Notes under the pieces: generated by a model
What the model was told of the DNA's origin: nothing
Databases searched by the model: none
Seen by the model: the letters and a program-made list of their open reading frames with translations, nothing else
Program-made: the position numbers and the translations under genes
Assembly (NCBI GenBank): GCA_009827205.1
Contig: WUAK01000078.1
Coordinates: 1-10,598 of the forward strand
Length of the DNA: 10,598 nucleotides
Direction of reading: 5' to 3'
Origin: Phycisphaeraceae bacterium
Lineage (GTDB): Bacteria > Planctomycetota > Phycisphaerae > Phycisphaerales > UBA1924
Shown here: positions 1 through 5,597 of the stretch, one piece after another
Layout of the letters: the number at the start of each line of letters is the position of its first letter
Position numbering within the stretch: the stretch's first letter is position 1

Positions 1-636
1 GTGCGGCTGGAGGCCATGCTCGGCGTGCTCCCGGGCGCCGAAGGCGAAGATCCGGCGAACCCGGTGTTCATCTCAGCGAACGACGTTGATCAGATCAACG
101 CCGCGGTGACGTGGGCGACCGATCTCGGCCTGCGCCCAGTCATCGTCGGCGGCAACGACGCCCCGCTCTGCGCGGAGCTTCTTCGGATGCACGACATCCC
201 AGTCATCATCAGAGGCACCCAGCGCTTCCCCAAGCGAAGCGACTCCCCGCACGACGCGGCGTACACGCTGCCCATCGAGCTGACCGAGCTCGGTATCCGC
301 TGGTGCATGGGCACGAACGACGACACAGCGCACGAGCGCAACCTTCCCTACAACGCCGCGAAGGCCGTCGCGTTCGGCCTCGATCACGAGCAGGGGCTCA
401 AGAGCATCACAATCAATACCGCGGAGATTCTCGAGATCGACGACAGGCTCGGCTCGCTCGAACCAGGCAAGCACGCAACGTTCATCCTGACCAACGGCTC
501 GCCACTCGAGATGACCACCAATCCGGTCATGGCCTTCATCGATGGCAAAGAGATCAGCCTCGAGTCGAAGCAGTCAGACCTCGCCGAGAAATACCGCGAG
601 AAGTACCGCCAGCTCGGCATCACGCGAGACAACTGA
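1..636 (+). CDS. Amidohydrolase family protein, C-terminal part (5' truncated)
   Basis: This open frame runs into the left window edge and ends at TGA 634-636. The GTG at base 1 is probably an internal codon, so about 211 C-terminal residues are seen of a protein that is usually 400 or more. The sequence resembles the imidazolonepropionase-like metal-dependent amidohydrolases (TIM-barrel hydrolases acting on amide or cyclic amide bonds). Visible hallmarks are the VIVGG strand near residues 47-51, a PVII strand (67-70), the GTNDD segment (104-108) where the barrel's metal-binding Asp is expected, RNLPYNAA (113-120), and the closing GSLEPGKHATFIL strand (151-163) typical of the small beta domain that follows the barrel. 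Substrate cannot be assigned. At about residue 25 (VFISAN) close relatives, from memory, have His in a VFIHA motif, so activity is uncertain. A strong terminator follows 24 bases after the stop, so the gene ends its transcription unit. Confidence 0.8.
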   Translation: MRLEAMLGVLPGAEGEDPANPVFISANDVDQINAAVTWATDLGLRPVIVGGNDAPLCAELLRMHDIPVIIRGTQRFPKRSDSPHDAAYTLPIELTELGIRWCMGTNDDTAHERNLPYNAAKAVAFGLDHEQGLKSITINTAEILEIDDRLGSLEPGKHATFILTNGSPLEMTTNPVMAFIDGKEISLESKQSDLAEKYREKYRQLGITRDN

Positions 637-660
637 CCTACAAAGCCAATGAACAACACC

Positions 661-690
661 AAACCCCCGCCGTTTGGCGGGTGTTTTCTT
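661..690 (+). terminator. Rho-independent terminator after the amidohydrolase gene
   Basis: An inverted repeat pairs 661-671 with 676-686 around a GTTT loop. It has six uninterrupted GC pairs next to the loop, one C-T mismatch, then C-G and three A-T pairs. It is followed by a T-rich tail (684-690, TTTTCTT). The stem also lies downstream of the minus-strand lipoprotein gene ending at 724. On that strand the trailing bases are only moderately T-rich (GTTTGGTGTT), so it may act in both directions but is clearly stronger on the plus strand. Confidence 0.85.
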
Positions 691-723
691 ATATTGCACG
701 TTCGATCGAGATGATCCGGCGCT

Positions 724-1248
724 TTAGAAGTCTTTCTCGAACGTGTCTCGGAGATCGATCGTCTCGCCCCCGCGACCGATCGTCCGCATGAACACGCGCA
801 CCCGTACGCGGACGACCTCGCCCTCATTGTTTGCGCGTTGGGAAAGCCAATCGGGTAATTCCGCAAGCGGCACGCGGTACATACCCGTGACATCGAACAT
901 CGCTGAGTTCCGATCTGGGTTCGTCAGATCCGCGCGCCACTGGTCAGCGAGCGTCGCAAGACCCTGAGACACACCACCGATCCGAAAGATCTGGACCTGC
1001 ACCACGCCTGGCGACTTTGTCAGGTGCCCCCATCGATCCGCGAGCTCGAAGTAGACCGCGAGTTCTGGCTCGCCGTCGGTGCCCATCTCAAGCCTGGTAA
1101 GCGGGCTGATCCGTAGCGATTCGGGCGAGAACTCATACGCGAGCACAGAATCGAGCTCGTCGGGCAAATCGCCGCCCTTAGAGGAACATCCCGGGGCACA
1201 CGCGAGCCCGAGCATCGGCACCAGTAGGCAGACACACCGTCGGATCAT
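724..1248 (-). CDS. Predicted lipoprotein of unknown function, 174 aa
   Basis: I do not recognise the family. The ATG at 1248 gives a typical lipoprotein leader: Met-Ile-Arg-Arg, a hydrophobic stretch (CVCLLVPMLGLA), then Cys at residue 17 (GLAC) or residue 21 (APGC) as candidate lipidation sites, followed by a polar SSKGGD linker. The mature part (about residues 28-174) is mixed alpha/beta with a regular strand pattern (LAVYFELAD, VVQVQIFRI, EVVRVRVRVFM). It contains tryptophan-rich spots, which suggests a soluble domain tethered to a membrane. A longer frame reaches 1365, but that would overlap the divergent gene at 1348 and bury the signal peptide, so 1248 is preferred. There is no clear SD sequence before this start. 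The gene is convergent with the amidohydrolase and divergent from the PaiB-like gene, and appears monocistronic. Confidence 0.7.
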   Translation of the reverse strand: MIRRCVCLLVPMLGLACAPGCSSKGGDLPDELDSVLAYEFSPESLRISPLTRLEMGTDGEPELAVYFELADRWGHLTKSPGVVQVQIFRIGGVSQGLATLADQWRADLTNPDRNSAMFDVTGMYRVPLAELPDWLSQRANNEGEVVRVRVRVFMRTIGRGGETIDLRDTFEKDF

Positions 1249-1336
1249 GGGCAAGAGTCTAAGCCCGCTCTGACCCACGCGTTGATCGTGACGGTTCCTG
1301 AACAGATCGAGTAGTGTGATCTGAGTCGAGCTGCAC

Positions 1337-1340
1337 GGAG
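1337..1340 (+). promoter_or_regulatory. Shine-Dalgarno site of the PaiB-like gene
   Basis: GGAG lies 7 bases before the ATG at 1348 and supports that start. The 99-base divergent intergenic region (1249-1347) must hold promoters for both neighbours. I see TTGATC at 1282-1287 and TAGTGT at 1312-1317, but they are 24 bases apart, too far for a convincing sigma70 pair. Confidence 0.6.
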
Positions 1341-1347
1341 CATCCGC

Positions 1348-1986
1348 ATGACATACCCGCCCCAATGGCGTTCAGAGCAAGATCCTGCAAATGCTGTTCA
1401 GCTCATCCAAGAGTATCCATTTGCCCACCTCATCACGTCTCACACCGGGCTGCACGCAACGCGTATCCCGTTTGTCATCGACAACGGGGACAAGCACCCG
1501 ACGCGGATCTCTGCCCACCTGAACAGGCAGAACCCGCAGGTTGAAGGGCTCGACGGTGCCCCGGTTCTTGTGGTGTTCTCTGGTGCATCCACGTATGTCT
1601 CACCGCACTGGCGGACCGACCTCTCACGTGCGGGCACGATCGACTACGAGGAGGTGCGTATCAGAGGGAAGGCCAGAGTCATCGACGACATCGACAGATT
1701 CTGCGGCTTCATCGACCGGCTCTCATCACTCCTCGAGCCGCAATACCGCGAAGCGGGCGAATTCCCCATCTGGCAGACCAACATGGCTCCCGAGGGCTAC
1801 ATCGAGAGGTTGTATCCGAACATCACGCTCTTTGTAATCGAGATCGACGAGCTTGAGATGGTCTCAAAGCTGCACCAGAGCTTCCCGGAAGAAGATCGGC
1901 GTTCGATAGCTGAGCACTTATCCAGATGCAAACGCGACGGCGCCCGCTCTATAGCCGAGAAGATCAAGTCCCAGCTCAAGAGCTAA
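1348..1986 (+). CDS. PaiB-family FMN-binding negative transcriptional regulator-like protein
   Basis: This 212-aa protein matches the PaiB family (FMN-binding split-barrel fold; the Bacillus PaiB protein is linked to repression of sporulation and degradative-enzyme genes). The length is normal for the family. Recognisable parts are the N-terminal Y-P-P segment (3-5), the HATRIPFVI strand (36-44), AHLNRQNPQ (56-64; family members usually read H-x-A-R-A-N-P), and the TYVSPHWR loop (82-89), equivalent to the Y-I/V-S-P-x-W phosphate/flavin region. The Y-x-x-V-x-x-x-G strand (100-107) follows, and near the C terminus a KLHQSFPEEDRRSIAEHL segment (174-191) that is very typical of PaiB. The usual T-W-N-Y is TIDY here. 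ATG 1348 has a GGAG site 7 bases upstream. The TAA stop overlaps the TAG of the convergent phage-type gene. Whether it binds DNA or acts as a flavoprotein enzyme cannot be told from sequence. Confidence 0.85.
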   Translation: MTYPPQWRSEQDPANAVQLIQEYPFAHLITSHTGLHATRIPFVIDNGDKHPTRISAHLNRQNPQVEGLDGAPVLVVFSGASTYVSPHWRTDLSRAGTIDYEEVRIRGKARVIDDIDRFCGFIDRLSSLLEPQYREAGEFPIWQTNMAPEGYIERLYPNITLFVIEIDELEMVSKLHQSFPEEDRRSIAEHLSRCKRDGARSIAEKIKSQLKS

Positions 1987-2276
1987 GACCGCTCCGTACC
2001 GCTCTGCACGCTCCGATCGCCGGTAAACCTGCTCTCGATCGCTGAGGCCAGCCTGCTCTGACCAGTTTCAAGCGACACAATCGCGCGGGTGTTGGACTCC
2101 AGCGCTGCCAGCAGCACACCCAACTCCCGCTTGTCGCTCATGATCCTCTCATGCTGCTGTGTCAATTGTCGTTCCCGTTCCCCGGCCAACCGCCGCTCGG
2201 TAAGCCACATCAATCCAATAAGACCGGCCGCCCCGAGCTGAGCGAGCACAGTGACCACCTCTGCTTCCATACCCAT
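1983..2276 (-). CDS. Small BhlA/UviB-like membrane protein, possible holin, 97 aa
   Basis: The protein has one N-terminal hydrophobic segment (about residues 5-23, AVVTVLAQLGAAGLIGLMWL in outline). A highly charged, heptad-like helix follows (about 24-85), containing ERRLAGERERQL and EsNTRAIVSLE-type spacing, and the tail is polar. This architecture, a single membrane span followed by an R-E-rich coiled coil, resembles BhlA/UviB holin-like proteins, which permeabilise the cytoplasmic membrane. The match is by pattern only. It is the last gene of the capsid block. AGGAGG at 2286-2281 is 4 bases from ATG 2276 and 10 bases from ATG 2270, so either may be the start; a GTG at 2279 is too close. 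The TAG stop overlaps the stop of the convergent PaiB-like gene. No endolysin is adjacent. A membrane-anchored structural or spanin-like role is also possible. Confidence 0.6.
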   Translation of the reverse strand: MGMEAEVVTVLAQLGAAGLIGLMWLTERRLAGERERQLTQQHERIMSDKRELGVLLAALESNTRAIVSLETGQSRLASAIESRFTGDRSVQSGTERS

Positions 2277-2280
2277 CACA

Positions 2281-2286
2281 CCTCCT
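2281..2286 (-). promoter_or_regulatory. Shine-Dalgarno site for the small membrane protein
   Basis: Perfect AGGAGG on the minus strand in the 13-base gap after the preceding gene's stop. Distances are 4 bases to ATG 2276 and 10 bases to ATG 2270. These leave the exact start ambiguous but exclude the GTG at 2279. Confidence 0.7.
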
Positions 2287-2289
2287 CAG

Positions 2290-2670
2290 TCAGGCCGTGC
2301 CAGTGAACTTGTGGAACTCCGCGAGATACCCGATTGACACCTTTCGTCCCCGGTCGGTCTCCTCGCCCCAGGTCAGCCTCGAGAAAAACATCTCGATCCA
2401 GCTTCTGCCGTGCAGATCGACAAGCGTCCCGAGACCTTTCGCATCGAGTGACGCCTGTATCGCATCGCGCAGGGTCCAGAGCGCCGAATCCGTCGATGCG
2501 ACAAGGCGACCCGTGATCAAGATCTTCCACTCGTAGGCACCGTATTCGAAGAACACCGGAGTAGGCACGTCGCTCGTAAAGTCCGGCGCAAGCAAGAATC
2601 CTCGCCGCGTCATCCCAAACCGGTGCGGCCCGGACCCAAATAGATCCACACCCTTCCATGAACTCGCCAA
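2290..2670 (-). CDS. Phage tail/neck-associated protein, 126 aa (family not recognised)
   Basis: The reading frame is open far upstream, but the previous gene's TAG occupies 2674-2672. A TTG at 2670, one base after that stop, sits 6 bases after a GGAGGGGG tract, so TTG is the likely start and translation is probably coupled. The protein (starting MASSWKGVDLFG) is rich in beta strands and aromatic residues. A central strand EWKILITGRLVAS (about 47-59) is followed by a helix LWTLRDAIQASLD (about 63-75). A short G-x-L-V-D-L-H-G-R-S-W turn (79-89) comes next and a basic strand-rich tail. This layout recalls small tail or baseplate-hub proteins of the distal-tail or DNA-circularisation type, but I cannot name the family. 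Its position after a tube-like gene and before a possible holin supports a virion role. An overlapping frame at 2276-2659 lacks such features. Confidence 0.6.
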   Translation of the reverse strand: MASSWKGVDLFGSGPHRFGMTRRGFLLAPDFTSDVPTPVFFEYGAYEWKILITGRLVASTDSALWTLRDAIQASLDAKGLGTLVDLHGRSWIEMFFSRLTWGEETDRGRKVSIGYLAEFHKFTGTA

Positions 2671-2671
2671 C

Positions 2672-3073
2672 CTAAACCCCCTCCACCGATACCGGATCCG
2701 ACACGCCGTCCGATGAAACCGCGACCATCGTGACCACGCGATGAACACCGCTGCGACTGAAATCATGATCGACTCGCGTGACCACGACACCCACCGTCAC
2801 GCTCGACCAACCCGCATCAGTGCGACCAAACCCAGCCCTGAACTGCAGCTGACCCTCATCACCTGGCACGACCGTCCCAAGCTCGCTCCGCTCGATCTTC
2901 CTCGTGACCTTCACGCTCACTCGTTGCTCGGGTACATCCGCAAACACAACGTGCGGCCCGAGATCTCCAACCTCCACAACCTCCCTGCTCGCGGTCCTGT
3001 CGATCGCGATCGACTCCACACCCAACCAGAGTTCTCCATCGAAATCCACCGACTCCGGCGCTAACACAAGCAT
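2672..3073 (-). CDS. Putative phage tail-tube-like protein, 133 aa
   Basis: This is almost entirely predicted beta strand, with alternating hydrophobic residues and regular polar turns. Examples are FDGELWLGVESIAID (about 10-24), HVVFADVPEQRVSVKVTRKI (about 40-59), GQLQFRAGFG (about 73-82) and VTVGVVVTRVDHDF (about 91-104). The overall pattern resembles tail-tube, XkdM or gpV-type folds, which have similar lengths (about 130-150 residues), but there is no motif that proves it. A head-tail joining role is an alternative. The frame reaches a GTG at 3085, but GGAG at 3083-3080 is exactly 6 bases from ATG 3073 (protein MLVLAPESV...), so 3073 is preferred. Its gap to the upstream gene is 15 bases. 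The downstream gene begins at a TTG one base after the stop, a sign of translational coupling. Confidence 0.55.
   Translation of the reverse strand: MLVLAPESVDFDGELWLGVESIAIDRTASREVVEVGDLGPHVVFADVPEQRVSVKVTRKIERSELGTVVPGDEGQLQFRAGFGRTDAGWSSVTVGVVVTRVDHDFSRSGVHRVVTMVAVSSDGVSDPVSVEGV
2677..2684 (-). promoter_or_regulatory. Shine-Dalgarno tract that decides a TTG start
   Basis: GGAGGGGG on the minus strand lies inside the last codons of the upstream gene and 6 bases before TTG 2670. No ATG or GTG in the frame is better placed, so this tract supports the rare TTG initiation codon and coupling to the upstream gene. Confidence 0.6.
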
Positions 3074-3079
3074 GTCTTT

Positions 3080-3083
3080 CTCC
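3080..3083 (-). promoter_or_regulatory. Shine-Dalgarno site choosing ATG 3073
   Basis: GGAG on the minus strand, 6 bases before ATG 3073 and overlapping the alternative GTG at 3085. It favours the shorter start. Confidence 0.6.
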
Positions 3084-3088
3084 ACAGA

Positions 3089-3751
3089 TCAGCCACGAAG
3101 AAACCGCGTGACCGTGGGGCGTCGCGTCGCGTCTGCCACCCCGTCACCGTCGGTATCGATCAAAGCGCTCACTCGCTCACGCTCGTCCTGGAAACGCTTG
3201 CGGTACATCTCCGCGCGATCCGCGAACGTGTCGGTTTCACTGCCGACACCGGATGCGCTCGCCGCGCTGAACACAAGGTGCAACGTCCCGAATACCTCAA
3301 GCCTGCGGAGCGCACCAGGGTTCACGATGCTCTGCTCTGTCACCATGCTCTCGCCCGGTACGACATCAACATCCGACTCGATGCCGAGCATTCTAAGAAT
3401 CTGATCGTGCACCTGCTGCATCTGGTGAGCGAATGTGTACACCCGAATCGTCGTGCTCGCAGAATCAGGCGGCAAGATCACCGGATCATCTACACTCGCA
3501 CGCGGCACTGAAAGAGCAAGCTGAGTCGAGCCCAGCGCCTGCACTATCTCATACGAAGCCTCTGTGTAGTTCAGAACTTGCCCGGCGCCGATCCCAGCCG
3601 CGGTAAAGTCCGCGCCCGCCGCAACGACTACACCAGACGTCACCGTCCCGGTTTCCGACACCAGCCGTTGACCAACCCATACAACATCAAGGAACAGCCG
3701 AGGCTCATACACCAAAAGATCTCGATCCTGCGCGAACATCCACACCCCCAT
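3089..3751 (-). CDS. Phage connector-like structural protein with C-terminal DTDGDG loop, 220 aa
   Basis: This gene lies directly downstream of the major capsid gene, where head-tail connector or neck genes normally lie. The N-terminal part (about 5-30, QDRDLLVYEPRLFLDVVWVG in outline) is followed by beta-rich sequence with repeated G-V-V-V and L-x-V turns. A helix FAHQMQQVHDQILRMLGIE (about 107-125) comes next. The C-terminal helix is charged (MYRKRFQDERERVSALI, about 182-198) and ends in DTDGDGVAD (199-207), a calcium-loop pattern shared with EF-hand, dockerin and type-3 thrombospondin repeats. I cannot assign a named family; adaptor or head completion is inferred from order and the helical C terminus. 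ATG 3751 follows an in-frame TGA and has no clear SD. ATG 3739, preceded by a G-rich GGGGGTGTGG stretch, gives MFAQDRDLL and is a reasonable alternative start. Confidence 0.6.
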   Translation of the reverse strand: MGVWMFAQDRDLLVYEPRLFLDVVWVGQRLVSETGTVTSGVVVAAGADFTAAGIGAGQVLNYTEASYEIVQALGSTQLALSVPRASVDDPVILPPDSASTTIRVYTFAHQMQQVHDQILRMLGIESDVDVVPGESMVTEQSIVNPGALRRLEVFGTLHLVFSAASASGVGSETDTFADRAEMYRKRFQDERERVSALIDTDGDGVADATRRPTVTRFLRG

Positions 3752-3840
3752 TCAGTTTCAAAGTTCCAAAGCCCGGCGCAGGCTCTCGCCCACGCCAGAC
3801 CGACGCCCCACGCCCCCACCGCGGAGCGCCCCGCCGCGAC

Positions 3841-5010
3841 TCAGACCGCCAGTCCCTGCAGCTTCGCGTGAGCCTGCTCGTTCTTCATCTCGAGCGTGTA
3901 CTCCCCGATCACCTGGCCTTTGAATGAGTCGCCGCTGGCCGCGAGCGGCTTGAAATGGAAGCTCCGACCCTGCAGCGGCATCACCTCGATGCGCGACGAG
4001 TCCAGAAGCAAAAGCGTGTCCGCCGGAACCCATCTGCTCAGCACGACCCGGCATACACCGAAGTCACTCTCGTACACGTTGATCATGTCACGGAATGAAG
4101 TTTCCTCCGGAACATACTGACGGCTCGCGGATGCAAAGTCGTTGATCTTGCGCTTCTGCGCCCCACCAACTACGATCGTGTCCACACTCCCGCTCGACTG
4201 ATCCCATACACGGCGCAGCGCCGCGTTGAGCAGCTCCTCGTTCAGCTCATCGCTCCCGGTGCCGCTGCCGTCGGGCATCCCATCCTCGCCCGGCGCAAGA
4301 TCGTTTGTTTGTATGAGCGGGATGATCCCGTTCATCGACCGCCTGACCGAAGCGCTGCCGACCTGCGTAAACTCCGGCGCGACGCCGTTGATCACGCAAT
4401 TCTCAAGATCACGGAGAAGCTCTCGCATCCGCTCCTGTTTCTGGTAATCCACCTCGTCGTCCACACCGAACGCGCGAGACGCCTGCATAGAACCCGACAC
4501 ATCAATCGATGACGTGAATATCTGCGTGTAGTTTTGCTGCCTGGTGCGATTCGTAAACCGCGCGACAGGCGCATCATCGCCCTCGAGTGCCGCGTTGCCC
4601 AGAATGTTGAGCACCATGTTGTCGGCGAGCGCCTCAGACGTTGTCGCGCCGTACCCGCGGACCACCGAAAGCGTATCGCCCGTCACCGCCGCGACAAACA
4701 TGACCTCTCCCGAGTTCTCGGGCTGAACCAGATCACCTACATTGAAACGAGAGCCGTTATCGACCGTGATCGTCGTCGCAGTAGTTGCACTGGGCGAGAA
4801 CGACGACTGGTTAATCGCGTCCGCGTTCGCCATGAGCTCGTCCTCAATCCACTCGTGCACAGTGCTCTGTGCGGGCCTCTTCGCATCGCCGATGTGATCG
4901 AGCAGCGCCGTCTCGTACGGCGAAACGATCCCGATCACATCGCTCACATCCTCAACAAGCTCAGGCAGATCCACTCCCGCCCCGTACGTTGCCTTCCCCG
5001 TAAACGCCAT
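3841..5010 (-). CDS. Phage major capsid protein, SU10 type (DUF5309-like), 389 aa
   Basis: The start MAFTGKATYGAGVDLPEL, then VSDVIGIVSPYETALLDHIGD (about 24-44) and STVHEWIEDEL (about 49-59), are characteristic of the SU10-type major capsid family (DUF5309, HK97 fold). These proteins form the icosahedral shell of tailed-phage heads. Next come a beta-rich insertion (ITVDNGSRFNVGDLV), the TNRTRQQNYTQIFTSSIDVS strand-helix (about 153-172), a long spine-helix region with KQERMRELLRDLENCVING (about 191-209), and a C-terminal beta domain including KPLAASGD (about 355-362). The length is normal for a shell without a delta domain, which fits a separate scaffold gene upstream. AAGGAGG at 5026-5020 is 9 bases before ATG 5010; the frame extends to 5079 but that part is not family-like. 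The 89-base gap to the next gene is the longest inside the block. No maturation protease gene is present. Confidence 0.88.
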   Translation of the reverse strand: MAFTGKATYGAGVDLPELVEDVSDVIGIVSPYETALLDHIGDAKRPAQSTVHEWIEDELMANADAINQSSFSPSATTATTITVDNGSRFNVGDLVQPENSGEVMFVAAVTGDTLSVVRGYGATTSEALADNMVLNILGNAALEGDDAPVARFTNRTRQQNYTQIFTSSIDVSGSMQASRAFGVDDEVDYQKQERMRELLRDLENCVINGVAPEFTQVGSASVRRSMNGIIPLIQTNDLAPGEDGMPDGSGTGSDELNEELLNAALRRVWDQSSGSVDTIVVGGAQKRKINDFASASRQYVPEETSFRDMINVYESDFGVCRVVLSRWVPADTLLLLDSSRIEVMPLQGRSFHFKPLAASGDSFKGQVIGEYTLEMKNEQAHAKLQGLAV

Positions 5011-5019
5011 AGCAATTGT

Positions 5020-5026
5020 CCTCCTT
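5020..5026 (-). promoter_or_regulatory. Shine-Dalgarno site of the major capsid gene
   Basis: AAGGAGG on the minus strand, 9 bases before ATG 5010. It is the strongest SD match in the block, as expected for the most abundantly made virion protein, and it rules out the upstream start at 5079. Confidence 0.8.
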
Positions 5027-5093
5027 GCCGGGCGCACACCAATCGCGCACCCTATCTTGTAAACCAACCAACCAAACACAAAAACCGAAAGAC

Positions 5094-5597
5094 TCAGCCG
5101 CGCCGGCGCCTGAGATACCTCAGAACCGCACGACGGTCACCCGTCTGACGGGCCTCCTCCGCCAACTCCGAGAGCGAGTCACGAACCGGCGCCGGCCCGC
5201 CAGACACGGCACTCCCGGAAACAGGCGCCTTCTTCGGCCGAAAGAGGAAAGACTTCGTTGAGACAAGATCAGACACAACGCCCTCAATACTTGCCTCTAC
5301 GTTCTTCAGCTTCTGCCCTGCAAGAAGCATCGCAGTCTCGAGATCAACAACACCTGCCTCGATCAAAAGCCGCTCCAGATTCTGCGTCTGATCAACGAGG
5401 GAAAGCTGTTTCTCAAGATCTGCTATCGTCTCAACCGCAGCGGCCAGCGCCGCCTCTAACTCATCAATACGGCCACCATCCGATTCCACATCTACACCGT
5501 CAATCTGATGAGACGCTTCGACCCGAGTCTCTGCTGTGTCCTCACCGCTCGACTCATTCGCACCGCCACCGGTTGCTACTTCCTCAATCCCCTGCAT
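5094..5597 (-). CDS. Putative phage capsid scaffolding protein, 167 aa
   Basis: There is no sequence motif to name a family, but position and composition fit a scaffold, the protein that guides shell assembly and leaves before DNA packaging. It lies between portal and major capsid genes. The first 45 residues are acidic and disordered-looking (EE, ESSGED, DVESDGG). A coiled-coil stretch follows (about 45-75; IDELEAALAAAVETIADLE pattern), then a helical segment with LERLLIEAGVVDLETAMLL (about 75-95). The C terminus is strongly basic (RAVLRYLRRRRG), as in scaffolds whose basic C-terminal helix binds the shell. ATG 5597 overlaps the portal TGA (5599-5597) by one base, with AGGAGG at 5610-5605 seven bases upstream. 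The GTG at 5600 is less well spaced. An 83-base gap separates it from the capsid gene. A small head-decoration or protease-related role is less likely because no catalytic motif is seen. Confidence 0.65.
   Translation of the reverse strand: MQGIEEVATGGGANESSGEDTAETRVEASHQIDGVDVESDGGRIDELEAALAAAVETIADLEKQLSLVDQTQNLERLLIEAGVVDLETAMLLAGQKLKNVEASIEGVVSDLVSTKSFLFRPKKAPVSGSAVSGGPAPVRDSLSELAEEARQTGDRRAVLRYLRRRRG

Noticed and set aside
111..791. 226-codon plus-strand frame across the amidohydrolase gene and its terminator
   Set aside because: Arg/His-rich out-of-frame translation running through a clear terminator; the amidohydrolase frame is the real one.
724..1365. Longer start for the lipoprotein gene at 1365
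   Set aside because: It would overlap the PaiB-like start and place 39 extra residues in front of a well-formed lipoprotein leader.
2276..2659. 127-codon minus-strand frame overlapping the 126-aa tail-associated gene
   Set aside because: The translation is Cys/Arg-rich with no regular strands. The competing frame has a coherent beta pattern and an SD-supported TTG start.
3752..3840. Small gene in the 89-base gap after the capsid gene
   Set aside because: The GTG-initiated frame here runs into the next gene out of phase, with no SD and no sensible product; left as untranslated spacer.
4534..5148. 204-codon open frame on the plus strand opposite the capsid gene
   Set aside because: Arg/His-rich translation with no domain pattern. 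It is an antisense shadow of a GC-rich gene whose minus-strand product is clearly a capsid protein.
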